Below, in pieces: positions 34,421 to 45,056 of a stretch of DNA of 64,000 nucleotides. The notes under the pieces are model-generated. The model was not told the origin of the DNA. It ran no database searches and saw nothing but the letters and a program-made list of their open reading frames with translations. Position numbers and translations under genes: made by a program. Within the stretch, counting starts at the first letter, position 1. Each line of letters begins with the position of its first letter. Source of the DNA: Halicephalobus mephisto. Lineage: Eukaryota > Nematoda > Chromadorea > Rhabditida > Panagrolaimidae. The stretch spans positions 124,001 through 188,000 of the forward strand of contig SWDT01000042.1 in the NCBI GenBank assembly GCA_009193035.1. Direction: 5' to 3'.

Positions 34421-36289
34421 TGAACATCACCGAACAACATTTTTAACAGGATTTGAATTCATATCAATATTATAGGAACATTCGATTTCTCGAGATATCC
34501 CTTTTAAATTGATAGTAGTTTTGATGATTAGTTTTTTATAAAAAAACCTGGAGTAATTCCTTTACATATTCTGAATATTATTCAGTAAAAGATTGTTAAA
34601 TTTCAAATGCAAAACGCTTGAGATTTTTCGCAATTTGTTCACACATTTTTCCGTTGGTTACGGGAGTCTCGATGAATTCACGCTCCTAGTCAGATAATTA
34701 TTTTTCAATAAATAACACGTAATGATAGTGAGAGATAGAAAAATTGAATTAAATCAGGAAATAAAAGGGAAAAATGCATATTTTTCAATCCACTTACAAT
34801 CTAATCACGAATTTCAAGAATTTGGCATAAATTTTGGGAATGAATTCCTAATTTGTGTTTATGATTTAAATTTGCCAATGATATTTAATTTCTTACTATG
34901 GTTCAGTTTGACCATAAGATTAAACACACTAGAGAAACATCAGTGGTGTGTACGCTCTACAATTTGGATTCAATCAGTCATATTTCCAGTAGTTGAGGAA
35001 ATCCTCCGAGGTGTTGATCAACAATTGTAAAGCACAGCATGAACAAATTGAATGGAATATTTTATAGCCATTTTAGAGTTGCCCATGATTTAATTTCTTA
35101 TTTCAAAAAAGTTTTTCAATTTTGATTTTTCCAGCTCCATAAGAGTTATATTTTTAATTATTGTTGGATCGTGCACCATTCATTTGAGCAGAAGTCTTCA
35201 CAGCGTTGGTTCCGAAGGGAAATATCCCGAGAAGTAACGAGAGATTTACGGTTATGCATTGGCAGGAAATTAGATAGATTGCGTAATAATTATTAGTTGT
35301 TTTGTTCCTCATGCTTCTGGCTCAATAAATCAATTTGTACTTATTTCTCATCTCCACGTGGACCAGGAACCCCTAACTACAATTCAACAATTACATTATG
35401 TCGAATTTTTTTAATTTGTCATTTTTCAATTTACCAACATAATCAACTTCAAACAACTCAGAAATGTCTTTAGGTGATGTGCTTCAAAAGAGGATTGGAA
35501 TGAAACAAATTTTCGAAGAATATTCAACTAAAACTATGAGGAATCAAAGTAAAAATCTTCGGATTCTTTTGGCATTTAGTTTAAAAAATTGAGAATCAAT
35601 TCAGAATGATCAGCAAAAATCAAAGTTCTCAATTTCGGACTGATTTTGATTTCAAGATTAAGAAAATTTGAATTCGAATAGGAAAACTTGATTTTGCGAA
35701 ATATGCACTTCCATGTACGGTGATAATGAAACCCTTACTGGTGAATTCACCAAAATAAAATAAACACCGTGTTGGAACGGAAACTACAATAGGAAGAGAT
35801 GACCTGAAGAGATAAAATATTTTGAATTATCAGTAGATTTCTAAAATTTTGTCAAATCCAATACTCCTTCAATTTTTCCGGAAATTACTATTTTCGGCAT
35901 TGAGATCCTAATTAGGTATTTATTTTTGCAACATTTATTATTTTAAAATTTTTAACGAAATTAGTAACTGCAAAGAAAAAATTAAAAAACGAAGCTCTAA
36001 TAATTGCTATTCGATCAGCATTTTTTGCAAATTTTGAATTTTATCAATTTGTAGAATATTTCCGTTCTAGTCGTTTCACTACCTCCCGTAGCAAAAATTG
36101 GAAGAGAAAGAGTCCAGATGTAAACAAAGAAATGATCTCAATGTGCTGCGACATTGGTGTTCCAACCATTTATGTTCCAATTCCGACATTCCAATAGAGC
36201 AAACAGCATTTAAACGATGTAATCAGACCTGCAAATTTTGAATATGAGATCAGAATCAGAAATTCACCTTCAGAATCCCAGAGTCTGAA
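34421..36289. other. Intergenic DNA, possibly further transposon debris
   Basis: A 102-codon plus frame (34722-35030) has no recognisable feature. The segment 36230-36400 is an inverse copy of dispersed repeat family 1. No gene is supported. Confidence 0.35.
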
Positions 36290-36956
36290 GACGACCTCTA
36301 ATTCAAAGAACATGTAGTATTTCGTGCTAGAACTCTGTACAAAAAGTTGAAATTTACATAAAATAGCTTTTGAAATTTCATATAAAAAATAACTATTTAA
36401 AACAGATTTTTGTTTTTAATTTTCGAATTAAAGTTGTCAAAATCGGATCACAAATTTCCATAATAAGCATCATTTAATGACATAAGAAATAGAACCTTGG
36501 TAAATTTCTAATATGCTAATAGATTTAAAAGTTGATCTTAACGAGGAGCAATCACTTCCAACACAACTGATTTTGCTGGAGATTTTTCTAAGACTAAATT
36601 AATAATAAATATCAAATTCTATTTGAACAATTTACGACCTGATCTTTTTTCAACATCGGGTCCAAAATTTCCAAATTTAATTTTTTTATCCAGAGCAATG
36701 TTCAAGGTCATATTTTTGGGGTATCCCGGAAACACTTTGAGTGTGCTTTAGTCAGAATTGCCTTTAACGGCAAGCTGAATTAATATGAGGGTGAATTTCA
36801 ATTTATTTGCTTCTGTTACTTTCTTTCTCTCACCATTTTATTTTAACAGCCGACTATTGAAACAATAGTCTCTACTGTTTGATCAAACATATCTAAGGGC
36901 AATATTGTATATAAAATGCTCGACAAAAGGAGATAATATCAATCATTTCGAGAAAC
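36290..36956 (+). promoter_or_regulatory. Upstream duplicated region and promoter of heptad-repeat gene 3
   Basis: Homologous to the region before gene 2. Near the start are block 1 (AACGGCAAGCTGAATTAAT, 36766), a diverged block 2 (about 36849), TATATAAAA at 36908-36916 (49 bp before the ATG) and the conserved AATCATTTCGAGAAAC leader. Confidence 0.7.
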
Positions 36957-37502
36957 ATGAAGGTCGCATTTGTTTTCGCCTCCTTGTTCGTCGCTCTTAT
37001 TGTAGCCCAGCTTCCTCCACAAGAGGGACAACAGCCTTCTCAAGGTGGACAACAACCTTTCCAAGGTGGACAGCAACCTTCCCAGGGTGGACAGCAACCA
37101 CCCCAAGGCGGACAACAACCTTTCCAAGGCGGACAGCAACCACCTCCACCTCAAGGCGGACAGCAACCTTCCCAGGGTGGACAGCAACCACCTCCACCTC
37201 CACCCCAGGATGGACAACAACCCCCTCAAGATGGTCAGCAACCTCCTCAGGATGGACAGCAACCACCCCAGGATGGACAACAACCCCCTCAAGATGGACA
37301 ACAACCTCCTCAAGATGGACAGCAACCACCTCAGGATGGACAACAACCCCCTCAAGATGGACAACAGCCACCCCAAGATGGACAACAACCACCCCAAGAT
37401 GGACAGCAACCACCCCAAGATGGACAACAGCCACCTCAAGATGGACAGCAACCACCCCAGGATGGACAACAGCAACCACTTCGTTTCCGTCGTTATATTT
37501 AA
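36957..37502 (+). CDS. Secreted heptad-repeat protein 3, Asp-containing variant
   Basis: Intronless, 181 residues. Signal peptide MKVAFVFASLFVALIVAQ, then six or seven mixed GGQQPSQ, GGQQPFQ and GGQQPPQ units, two proline expansions (runs of four and six Pro), and finally a homogeneous array of DGQQPPQ units. The tail is QQQPLRFRRYI instead of GGRFFGLF. The second Gly of the unit has become Asp, so this half is acidic while the tail is basic. Shared promoter, leader and signal peptide show it is a paralogue of genes 1 and 2 whose repeat has been re-homogenised. AATAAA at 37605-37610. Function unknown. Confidence 0.83.
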   Translation: MKVAFVFASLFVALIVAQLPPQEGQQPSQGGQQPFQGGQQPSQGGQQPPQGGQQPFQGGQQPPPPQGGQQPSQGGQQPPPPPPQDGQQPPQDGQQPPQDGQQPPQDGQQPPQDGQQPPQDGQQPPQDGQQPPQDGQQPPQDGQQPPQDGQQPPQDGQQPPQDGQQPPQDGQQQPLRFRRYI

Positions 37503-37610
37503 TTGTTACTTTGAAAACCATTTAAGCAAAAAAGTTGCTTCTTTGGCATTGTCTAAACTAATGGTCAGACTTCTATGATACTTTTCAAAAAAAAGTGGCC
37601 AAAAAATAAA

Positions 37611-38462
37611 GTTGTATAAAGCAAGATTGAGTCAGTCATATGTACAGCGGTCAAAGAAATATTCCTAGACACTAATCATATTTAAATATAATGAATTAAA
37701 GGAAATATATTGGAAAATATCAAAATTGTCTATAGTTGAATTTTAGATAAGTTTGACAAATTTCTAATTTTAGTCTTTATGTTCTACAAAAGATATGATA
37801 TCTTCATTAACACGATTGCGACAGCAGCGATCTTTGAGAACCTCTATGTTTGAGGCCAGGTACCCTAAGTATCTCGTTGTCTTTATTCAGACGGGGTATA
37901 TTTTCGAGCTCTGTTCGAGGTGTAGATATTTTCCAAAAAGCAAACTAATTGCAAAAACAGAATTTAACAGCTAGAAAATTAGTTTAAATTTTATGAGCCA
38001 CATATGGTTCATATCGTCCAAGATGGCAGTCAACATGTGAACTACATGTGGCTCAGATTGGCGCGAATTTGTTAAATACTAAAAAGTTTTATTTCATTTA
38101 ATCGTTTTTATAAATACAGGAAGATTCATATTTTATACAGGAATAGTGAAAGAACAATTATTTTCAACTTTTTATTCTTGATACTTGTAATAACCAACTT
38201 TCTTTGTTTGTTTCAAAAATAATTTTATAAGCGTGCTTATGATATCACCTCTGATAATAGATGAAATCCTGGTAAACTATTTTTTGATAAGAAGTTGTTA
38301 GATAAGAATGATGCAAAGTGAGCTTTAGATACTAGAAAAATGATTTTTATTGACAACCGTAAGCCTGACGCTTTAACTGTCATTAAGAAGAAATGTTTTA
38401 TTGAAAAGTGATTCTACAGTAACGGAAATTAAAAACTAACATAATATCTTAATTTTGTAAGT
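37611..38462. other. Intergenic DNA with a hairpin
   Basis: GAGCCACATATGGTTCATA (37993-38011) is mirrored by ATGTGAACTACATGTGGCTC (38034-38053), forming a stem of about 19 bp with few mismatches and a loop near 22 bp. No gene was found. Confidence 0.45.
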
Positions 38463-39034
38463 CTAATCAGCTTTTTTTATTGGGTATGGTTTGAATCCAT
38501 TTTCTTCGATTTTTGGAGAGGAAGTAGCTTCTGTTTCGGGGACACCACAGACAGAAATACAGTTGCCAGAACAATTATATGTATACCAATAACCTTGAGA
38601 ATCCATATAAACGCAATTATAACCACTATAGTTAACAGGTTCCCCAACTGCCCAATTGAAGTACGTTGCGTTTTTTCCGTTGTCGACATTTTTCCATATT
38701 CCTCCCACTAATTGGGTAACTCCTATCCAGACACAGACATTCGGATAATCGGCATTTATGAAATCTGAAAATAGAAATATGTTTGAATACAGAGCTTCAT
38801 CTCACCTGTGACAAGTATGTTGACGAACCCGTTTGGGACAGAAAAAAGGCGACCATCGTATCGTTCACAGAAATATTCGGCATCTGTAAACATGTGTGGA
38901 TCGCTCCGAAATAAAATGCACGGCCAGTTGCTCTCCACAACAGATGGAAGGGTATATGTGCCATTGGGGCAGTTAGAAATCACAGGGTGAACGAGTGAAA
39001 CGAGAATCGACAGAAATATGCTGAGTTTCACCAT
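38463..39034 (-). CDS. Secreted C-type lectin-like protein 1
   Basis: Two exons (39034-38806 and 38764-38463) give 176 residues: signal peptide MVKLSIFLSILVSLVHPVIS, then one C-type lectin domain. Visible landmarks are WPC near residue 39, the FTDAEYFC helix, VWIGVT, the WKNVDNG then FNW-x-x-GEP segment, and CVYMDSQGYWYTYNC before the last Cys. The EPN/WND calcium-site motifs are not intact (EPVN, no WND), so calcium-dependent sugar binding is doubtful. A short tail follows. The Met at 39034 begins the signal peptide; an in-frame Met 17 codons upstream is disfavoured. Nematode proteins of this kind are often gut-expressed and infection-responsive; two GATA sites upstream agree with that. Confidence 0.8.
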
Positions 39035-39102
39035 TGTCAACGAGAAATTATTTTGACTGCCGATTACTACTTGGAGCAAACACAATGATGAGACTAGGTT
39101 AA

Positions 39103-39164
39103 TGATAAGAGGTTAGAATCATCAAAAGCCGGGGGATGCTGTAAGCACTAGTATTTCTTATCAC
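39103..39164 (-). promoter_or_regulatory. Paired TGATAAG (GATA-factor) sites upstream of lectin 1
   Basis: TGATAAG at 39103-39109 and the inverse CTTATCA at 39158-39164 lie 70-130 bp before the start codon of lectin 1. The same pair, with flanking sequence, is kept before lectin 2 (45698-45704 and 45752-45758). TGATAA is the preferred site of intestinal GATA factors such as ELT-2 in C. elegans; intestinal control here is inference. Confidence 0.55.
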
Positions 39165-39199
39165 CAATTTCCTCTAACTGAGTATAAATTAAACTCAAG

Positions 39200-39979
39200 A
39201 AAAATATAACCTAGAATGTAATACTCCTTCATCGAATGTGAAATAATTTAATCAATATGAAAAAATCTTAGATATTACTTCAGAATTTGAGAGATCTTGA
39301 ATTTCATATGATTAGAAGTATTTGTCTTTTTTGAGAATTGGTTTGTCATGTGTTGCAGCACCTGTACCCTAAACATTCATGTTCCAATCCTAACTTTAAT
39401 TTGGAAATTAAACATACAATGCTACTGTAAATAGCTTTTAATTTTTATTCGGAGTTTTAGATATCATTCTAAACAAATTTTAACTTTTTGTATGGGATTT
39501 TAACACAAGATTTTACATATACTTTGAGTTGGAGGTTAGTTTTCAGCACCTAAGAATTTAAAAGTCAACTTCTGATCCTGATTTCAGATTCAAAATCTAT
39601 AGGTTCAACTACCCCATTATAAGTACTTTTTCTTCAGTTTCAGCTGTAGAATTGGAGGATACATACTTGGGGCACAACCGTCTAATTTAAAGCTTTTCAG
39701 GAATGCTATATATGGTTACCATCACTATTGGCGCATCTACTGAAGCTAATGAACTTACAGTTAGGACTCGAAGTGCTCATCACATCTTTAATAATAAACA
39801 GCACTCATCTTTTTCCGTGTTAACGGTATATGCACATCAATTTCCTCGGTATGCAGGACAAATTCTTTTGTCTAGTTTATTGCAACATTTAGAATTTATT
39901 CTTCCAGTAGTTCTTCTTTCATTTTAATTTGTTAATAATTTCTTTGCTGTGCTCATAGGACATTGAAAAAGTCGAAAAT
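39200..39979. repeat. Intergenic DNA with dispersed repeat family 1
   Basis: The segment 39460-39720 is a diverged copy of 14561-14830. Close homology with the left Sre cluster begins only about 12-20 bp before the ATG at 39980, so the upstream regulatory DNA of this receptor copy differs from that of its partner. Confidence 0.45.
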
Positions 39980-41130
39980 ATGGCGGTTAAGTTCCCTCCA
40001 GAGATGCCTACTCTTGAATGCATCATCAAAGGAATTGAATCTCTTGTTTGGTTGTTTTCGATAATTATCAATGGCTTCTTCATTCTCACTTTGAAGGAAA
40101 CTACAACTGTTCATAGGAATCTCCGTTTGTTGATAGCCCATATGATTTTCGTCTACTGCATAGTTGGTGTTGCTAGGTGGATTCAAACCTCAGATCGGGT
40201 CATTCATTATTTATCTGCTGACATTACCCATTGGGTCGTGTTGGTCAGGAAAACAGCTTTGACAGCAAAAACTGGATGTGAAGTGGTTTTACTGGTTGAA
40301 CGAATTGTTTCGACAACTTTAGCCGGTAAATACGAAAAGAATCACTCTGTGTGCACTTCCGTTTTCTTAATCCTAATTTGTGTAAGTTGATTATGGTTTA
40401 AGACCATTGAAATATACAAAGTCAGAGTGGATTAGTCCAACGGAAACAAGGTTTTAATTCTTAATGCAGAGCAATTACAGTACAGTTATCCGGCTGTAAC
40501 AATGCCTTTAACGAGTTATGGAGTAGTTGGGCCAGTTGTTTTTCTGCCGTTGCCGATAATATTTGATGTTATATCCATGATTGTAAGGAGTTTTCGTTAT
40601 GAATTTAAATAAAAAGCAGTGTCTCAGTTTGCATACTGTCTGTTCAAATTCAACAGCCACTCCTATGTGTTGGAGTTGAATCAAAATCGTCATCAGTTCG
40701 ATCTCAGCAAAAAGTACCAGACAGTCGAGAATATTCGAACATTGAGAACGATCTGTTGGTTCTTCGTTTATTGCATCCTCTCCAACGTTTTTACTCTCGG
40801 CCTTTATGCTTTCTATGTGTTCTACATTAATGTTAAGTAAGCTGAAAATAAGATGTTTGAGGTCCAATTAAGTGCTTTTGATGAACTGAGTGAACTGAGT
40901 GAACTAAGTGAACTTTATATCTATTATATGATGATTTTTTTGTAGTTTCTAAAAATAATTGTAGTGGTCTTATTGTCTCCTTCATTTGTCATTACAGATG
41001 AAGCTGTGAAAAAGAAATTTACGTGAGTTTTCAGAAATAATAATTCCGCATTATGAAATATTTCTGGAAAACGGTTACGTAAGACCATTGTTCAAGAATC
41101 TTCCTAGAAGAGATTCTGAGCGTTAGGGGA
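39980..41130 (+). pseudogene. Chimeric Sre receptor gene, right arm, broken 3' end
   Basis: Exons 1-3 (39980-40381, 40481-40582, 40628-40836) are intact, have the family's exact exon lengths and are nearly identical to the left arm copy B (8648-7792). After 40836 the homology switches to the degenerate left gene (3790-3480 inverse). Exon 4 in this part has an in-frame TAG near 40950, lacks the usual DATWYLL segment and ends in TGA. A direct repeat of TGAACTGAG/TGAACTAAG lies at 40882-40915. At best the locus could make a receptor lacking the last helix. It is probably the product of unequal exchange between tandem paralogues. Confidence 0.75.
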
Positions 41131-42649
41131 GGAGCTTCGGTGTGATAGGGATCATTCGACCCATTTTAGACATTTACAAAGGATTTTGAAAGAACCTAAA
41201 TTGAAATTTCAAAGACTGCTAATAAAACTATAAAGTGGAAGAGTTTAATTACTATCACTGCTGACTGATTTTCCATACTGTTCTTCAAAATGCCTTGATT
41301 TATGGTCAAAAGTGGGAATTCAATTATGATCGGTTACTTCCTTTGTTGGGTAAAACATTCCAAAATATTAAGCACAAGAATACGGAACTACAACTACACA
41401 CCTGCTATTTAATATTAATGAGTAGAAAATGATAGCAAAAGTATAAAAAAGTAAACTTCAATAGAAGTAATGAAGTGTGGAAATATAAACATTGATGTGT
41501 TGATTTTCTATTTAAATAATTTTCTAAGATTAGGATTTTGATTCACTTTTCTTCTGTGCGAAATTGCCGAATTTTTAGTTATTTCTTTGCCGATAACTTG
41601 AAATTGGTTTCTAATATGTTATCACTGAGTTTCACAACGATTGGTTGAGTTCAGCAATTGTTAAAAACCTTCCATAGTTCCTTCTTTGAATTGAGTCGAA
41701 ATGAGGTTTTTGGGAATTCTGAAATGTCTGCTGCTTTTTATAGCTCATTTCATAATGTACTCAAGAGGATCTTTCATGTATAATATTCGACAATTGAGCA
41801 CCAAACAAGTAAATAAATCTACGTATCCTACAGTAAGTTAGTGACGTTGGTATTTTTTAATATCTTTATACTTATTTTTTTCGAAAATATGATTCAAGAA
41901 TCCAATTACTATGCATATGATGATTAAAAAAATATTGTTTTCGCTATCCACTGGGAGTAATTTTTTTAGATTAGAAAAGGTAAAAAAGTGTAATGGAAGT
42001 GATATTTGGTCATTAGGGAAAAGTATGATTTCTGCAGCCAAAATTAATAGAATTCAATGGTTAATTTACCCATTTGTTGTAACACAGTTTCTTCATTATC
42101 GTGGATATATTAATATTTGTTCAAACCTCATATTAGTGAAATTGTTAATTTTTTACGCTATTACAGAGATCCTTTAAATTTAGTTTTTTGGTGCTAAATT
42201 ACGATGTTTAACCAGTGATTTCAAAAGTCTATAACAAATTTCAAAATTCTGTAAGAGCTACCTTTCTAAGAGGTACTTTTGTTTCAACATTTGTCTGAGT
42301 TTAAATAATATTTAAGTTGTTCATTGAAGAACTGAGTAATAACGACATCATTCTTTTTTTTGAAGTTTATGAATGGATTAATGGAGTTGGTTTATGAAGA
42401 ACCAAAAAATTGTATTTCTCAGTATAAGAAATTTTTACAGTGGTAGCATTTATGCAATGTTGAGTAATTAACAGACTAGATCCAGTCACGCTGAAGACAC
42501 GCAAGGTCAATTTCATCTTACAAGTGAACTATTTTTGTAAGTTATTCTCACATTTGAGTTTAATAGTTTCCTTCTACTTAATCATTGTTTCATTATCGTT
42601 TTGTCTATAAATTTTATATTATCATTGAGTATCTATGATAGGTAAAAGA
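41131..42649. other. Right-arm flank of the inverted duplication
   Basis: The parts 41131-41340 and about 41950-42520 match the left arm in reverse (3600-3330 and 3190-2630). The intervening 41370-41900 has no counterpart on the left and may be an insertion here or a deletion there. No gene is supported; the 88- and 67-codon frames around 41840-42180 are chance. Confidence 0.55.
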
Positions 42650-43860
42650 ATGACAGTTCCATTACCTTCGGAGATGGTTCCTTTCGAAGCCTTCATGAAG
42701 GTGACTGAAGCTGTATTATGGTTGATTTCCATAATCGTTAATGGATTATTCGTTATCGTTCTGAAGGAAACCACAACTGTTCACAGAAATCTCCGGTTAT
42801 TGATAATTAACTTGATCATTGTATATTCTCTCCTGGGTGTTTCGAGATGGTTTCAAGTGTCTGATCGGATCTTTAATTATATACCTAGCACTATTAACTA
42901 CTGGGTTATCCTAATTAGAAGAATATTAACATTGGCAAGAACTGCATGTGAAGGTATTTTACTGATTGAGCGAGTGTTTTCAACAGTCTTTGCCCATAAA
43001 TATGAAAACAACCAAGAGCTTCCTATTGCCATTTTCTTAATTTTGGTTTGTGTAAGTTTCTTGTACTAATGGATACTTTTATGATTATAGAGTTAGATAT
43101 TCAATTAATCTAGTGGAAATACTGCAGTTTTAGTTACTAATATAGAGTAATTACAGTACAGTTATCCGATTATGATAATGCTCTTGATGACTTACAACAT
43201 TGTGGGGTCGATTGTTTTTCTACCAGCGCCAGTCATATTGAATGTGCTTTTCATCATTGTAAGGAGCTTTGGCTATGAATTTAAATAAAAGTAGTGTTGC
43301 AGTTTGCATACTGTCTCTTCAAGTATAACAAACGCTCATATGTGTCGGAGTGGAATCAGAACCGCCATCATGTTGACCTCAGTAAAAGATACCAGACAGC
43401 CGAGAACATTCGAACCTTGAGAACGATCTGTTGGTTCTTCGTCTACTGTATTCTCTCAAACACGATTCCAGTTTGTTTGAATGTTTTTTATGTTTTTTAT
43501 ATTGATGCTAAGTAAGTTGAAAATGAGATGATTTAATTCTAATGGGAAATTTTTAGCCAACTAAGTGAACTTTATGCTTATTTTGATGCTACATGGTATC
43601 TCCTGAGAGCATTTACATCAATACTTTTGCCTCTTCCATTTGTTGCTACGCACGAGACTATGAAGAAGAAATTCATGTAGGTCTTCACAAACAATAATTC
43701 TATAATGATGGATATTTATAGGAAATTGGTTTACAGAAAAACTAAAAATAGTTCGCCCACAATCATTGTGAACGCAGCAGGAGAAAAGTTACTGAATCAA
43801 GATACTCACCATTCCCATTTTAAGAGTTTATATAAGGCTTGGGAAGGTCCCGGAGCATAA
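42650..43860 (+). CDS. Sre-family chemosensory GPCR, right arm copy A
   Basis: Intact Sre-type receptor, 323 residues, the inverted partner of 1296-2509. Exons: 42650-43051, 43157-43258, 43303-43511, 43557-43676 and 43722-43860. Conserved segments TVHRNLRLL, CEGILLIERVFST and LSKRYQTAENIRTLR are all present, and seven helices can be placed. An alternative Met five codons upstream (42635) is possible, but the chosen Met aligns with the partner's. Compared with the partner, the substitutions keep the frame and all splice sites, which suggests both copies remain under selection. Confidence 0.82.
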
Positions 43861-45056
43861 TTTCAACAACTGAGTAGTAACGTAAAAAATAAAAATGTTT
43901 TTTTATTACTGACGTATTTCAGCATTCTTAAAAAACATGTTTTCTAATTCTGAAACAGAAAAATTATAATGTTAATTAACTACTTTTATGTTAGTTAAAT
44001 TCGAAATTGGCTAGAGACTAGTACCTAGGAATTAAAATAACATAACATTAGGTTGTAGTATATTATTTAACCAAGAGAACTACTTCATTGGAGTTAAAGT
44101 AATCGAACAAGATAACTGCTGAGACCTCAGGTGTCATAGTTATAAGATACTCACTAAGAACCAATATCTGCTGCCTAAATTATCGAGTTCCTTTGACCAA
44201 ATCATCCTTGTTTAAAGTTTGCAAAAATTGGTTCTATATATCAATTTACATCAAGTTGATAGCATTATTATAAATATTAAAAATTTTATTTTAAATTTAA
44301 TCACCGTGTTTTACAGTTATAGGAAGTTTGATACTTTACGCAAAATAATAGTGCTAAAATTAAAGACTAATTGGAAACCAACTCGTCTTCCAAAAGCGTT
44401 GTATGCGAATTTTAATTCAATTTTGATGCTAATCTCTTTACAATCCTTGGCATCCATCTCAACACGATCAAGTGAACGAAATTTCTTTGTCATCAAATTT
44501 TTGAACTTTCGATTTTCTCGATTTTTTAAACAATATTTTATATCAAATTCTGAAATTTGATCAGAAATAAGTTTACTGATATGTCCCTTTGAGATGGAAA
44601 TTATGTTTTGTTTTTATTTCCGGTATCGTTATAGAAACAATAAAATATTTTCTATCAGGTCTTTAATGGGCACACGATTCACTAACTTTAGGGACCGGTG
44701 GAAGAGCTTGAGTACTTTCCAGGAAAGTTGAGGGCCCTAATTTACAGCTCAGTGCTAGAAAATGATAGGACAGCAATTGTTTTAAGCGTACTTTATTGAT
44801 ATTTGTGATAAAGAATCCTTTTTGCTTTGTTGAAAGCTTATGGATGTGCTTATAGACTTTTATGACAGATGGAATCTCGGTGAACTATTGTTCGATAAAA
44901 GAAAGTTTGATTTTTTTCCAAACACTTGAAACAGCACTTCCATAGATGGCTGTAAAACTGAAACTCTGATTATCATATAGGCCAATGTTTATTGAAAGAT
45001 GATTCTATAGTAATAAAACAAAAATGGACATAGTATCTCAGTTAATTTGTTAAAGC
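43861..45056. other. Intergenic DNA
   Basis: Nothing was found except a 113-codon plus frame (44219-44560) of low-complexity I/L/K/N/F/S composition with no recognisable feature. Confidence 0.35.

Noticed and set aside
40600..40616. TAA stop in the right receptor copy just before exon 3 (also TAA/TAG in both copy A genes).
   Set aside because: It lies in a short intron bounded by GTAAGG and TTCAG/CTCAG, so it does not interrupt the protein.
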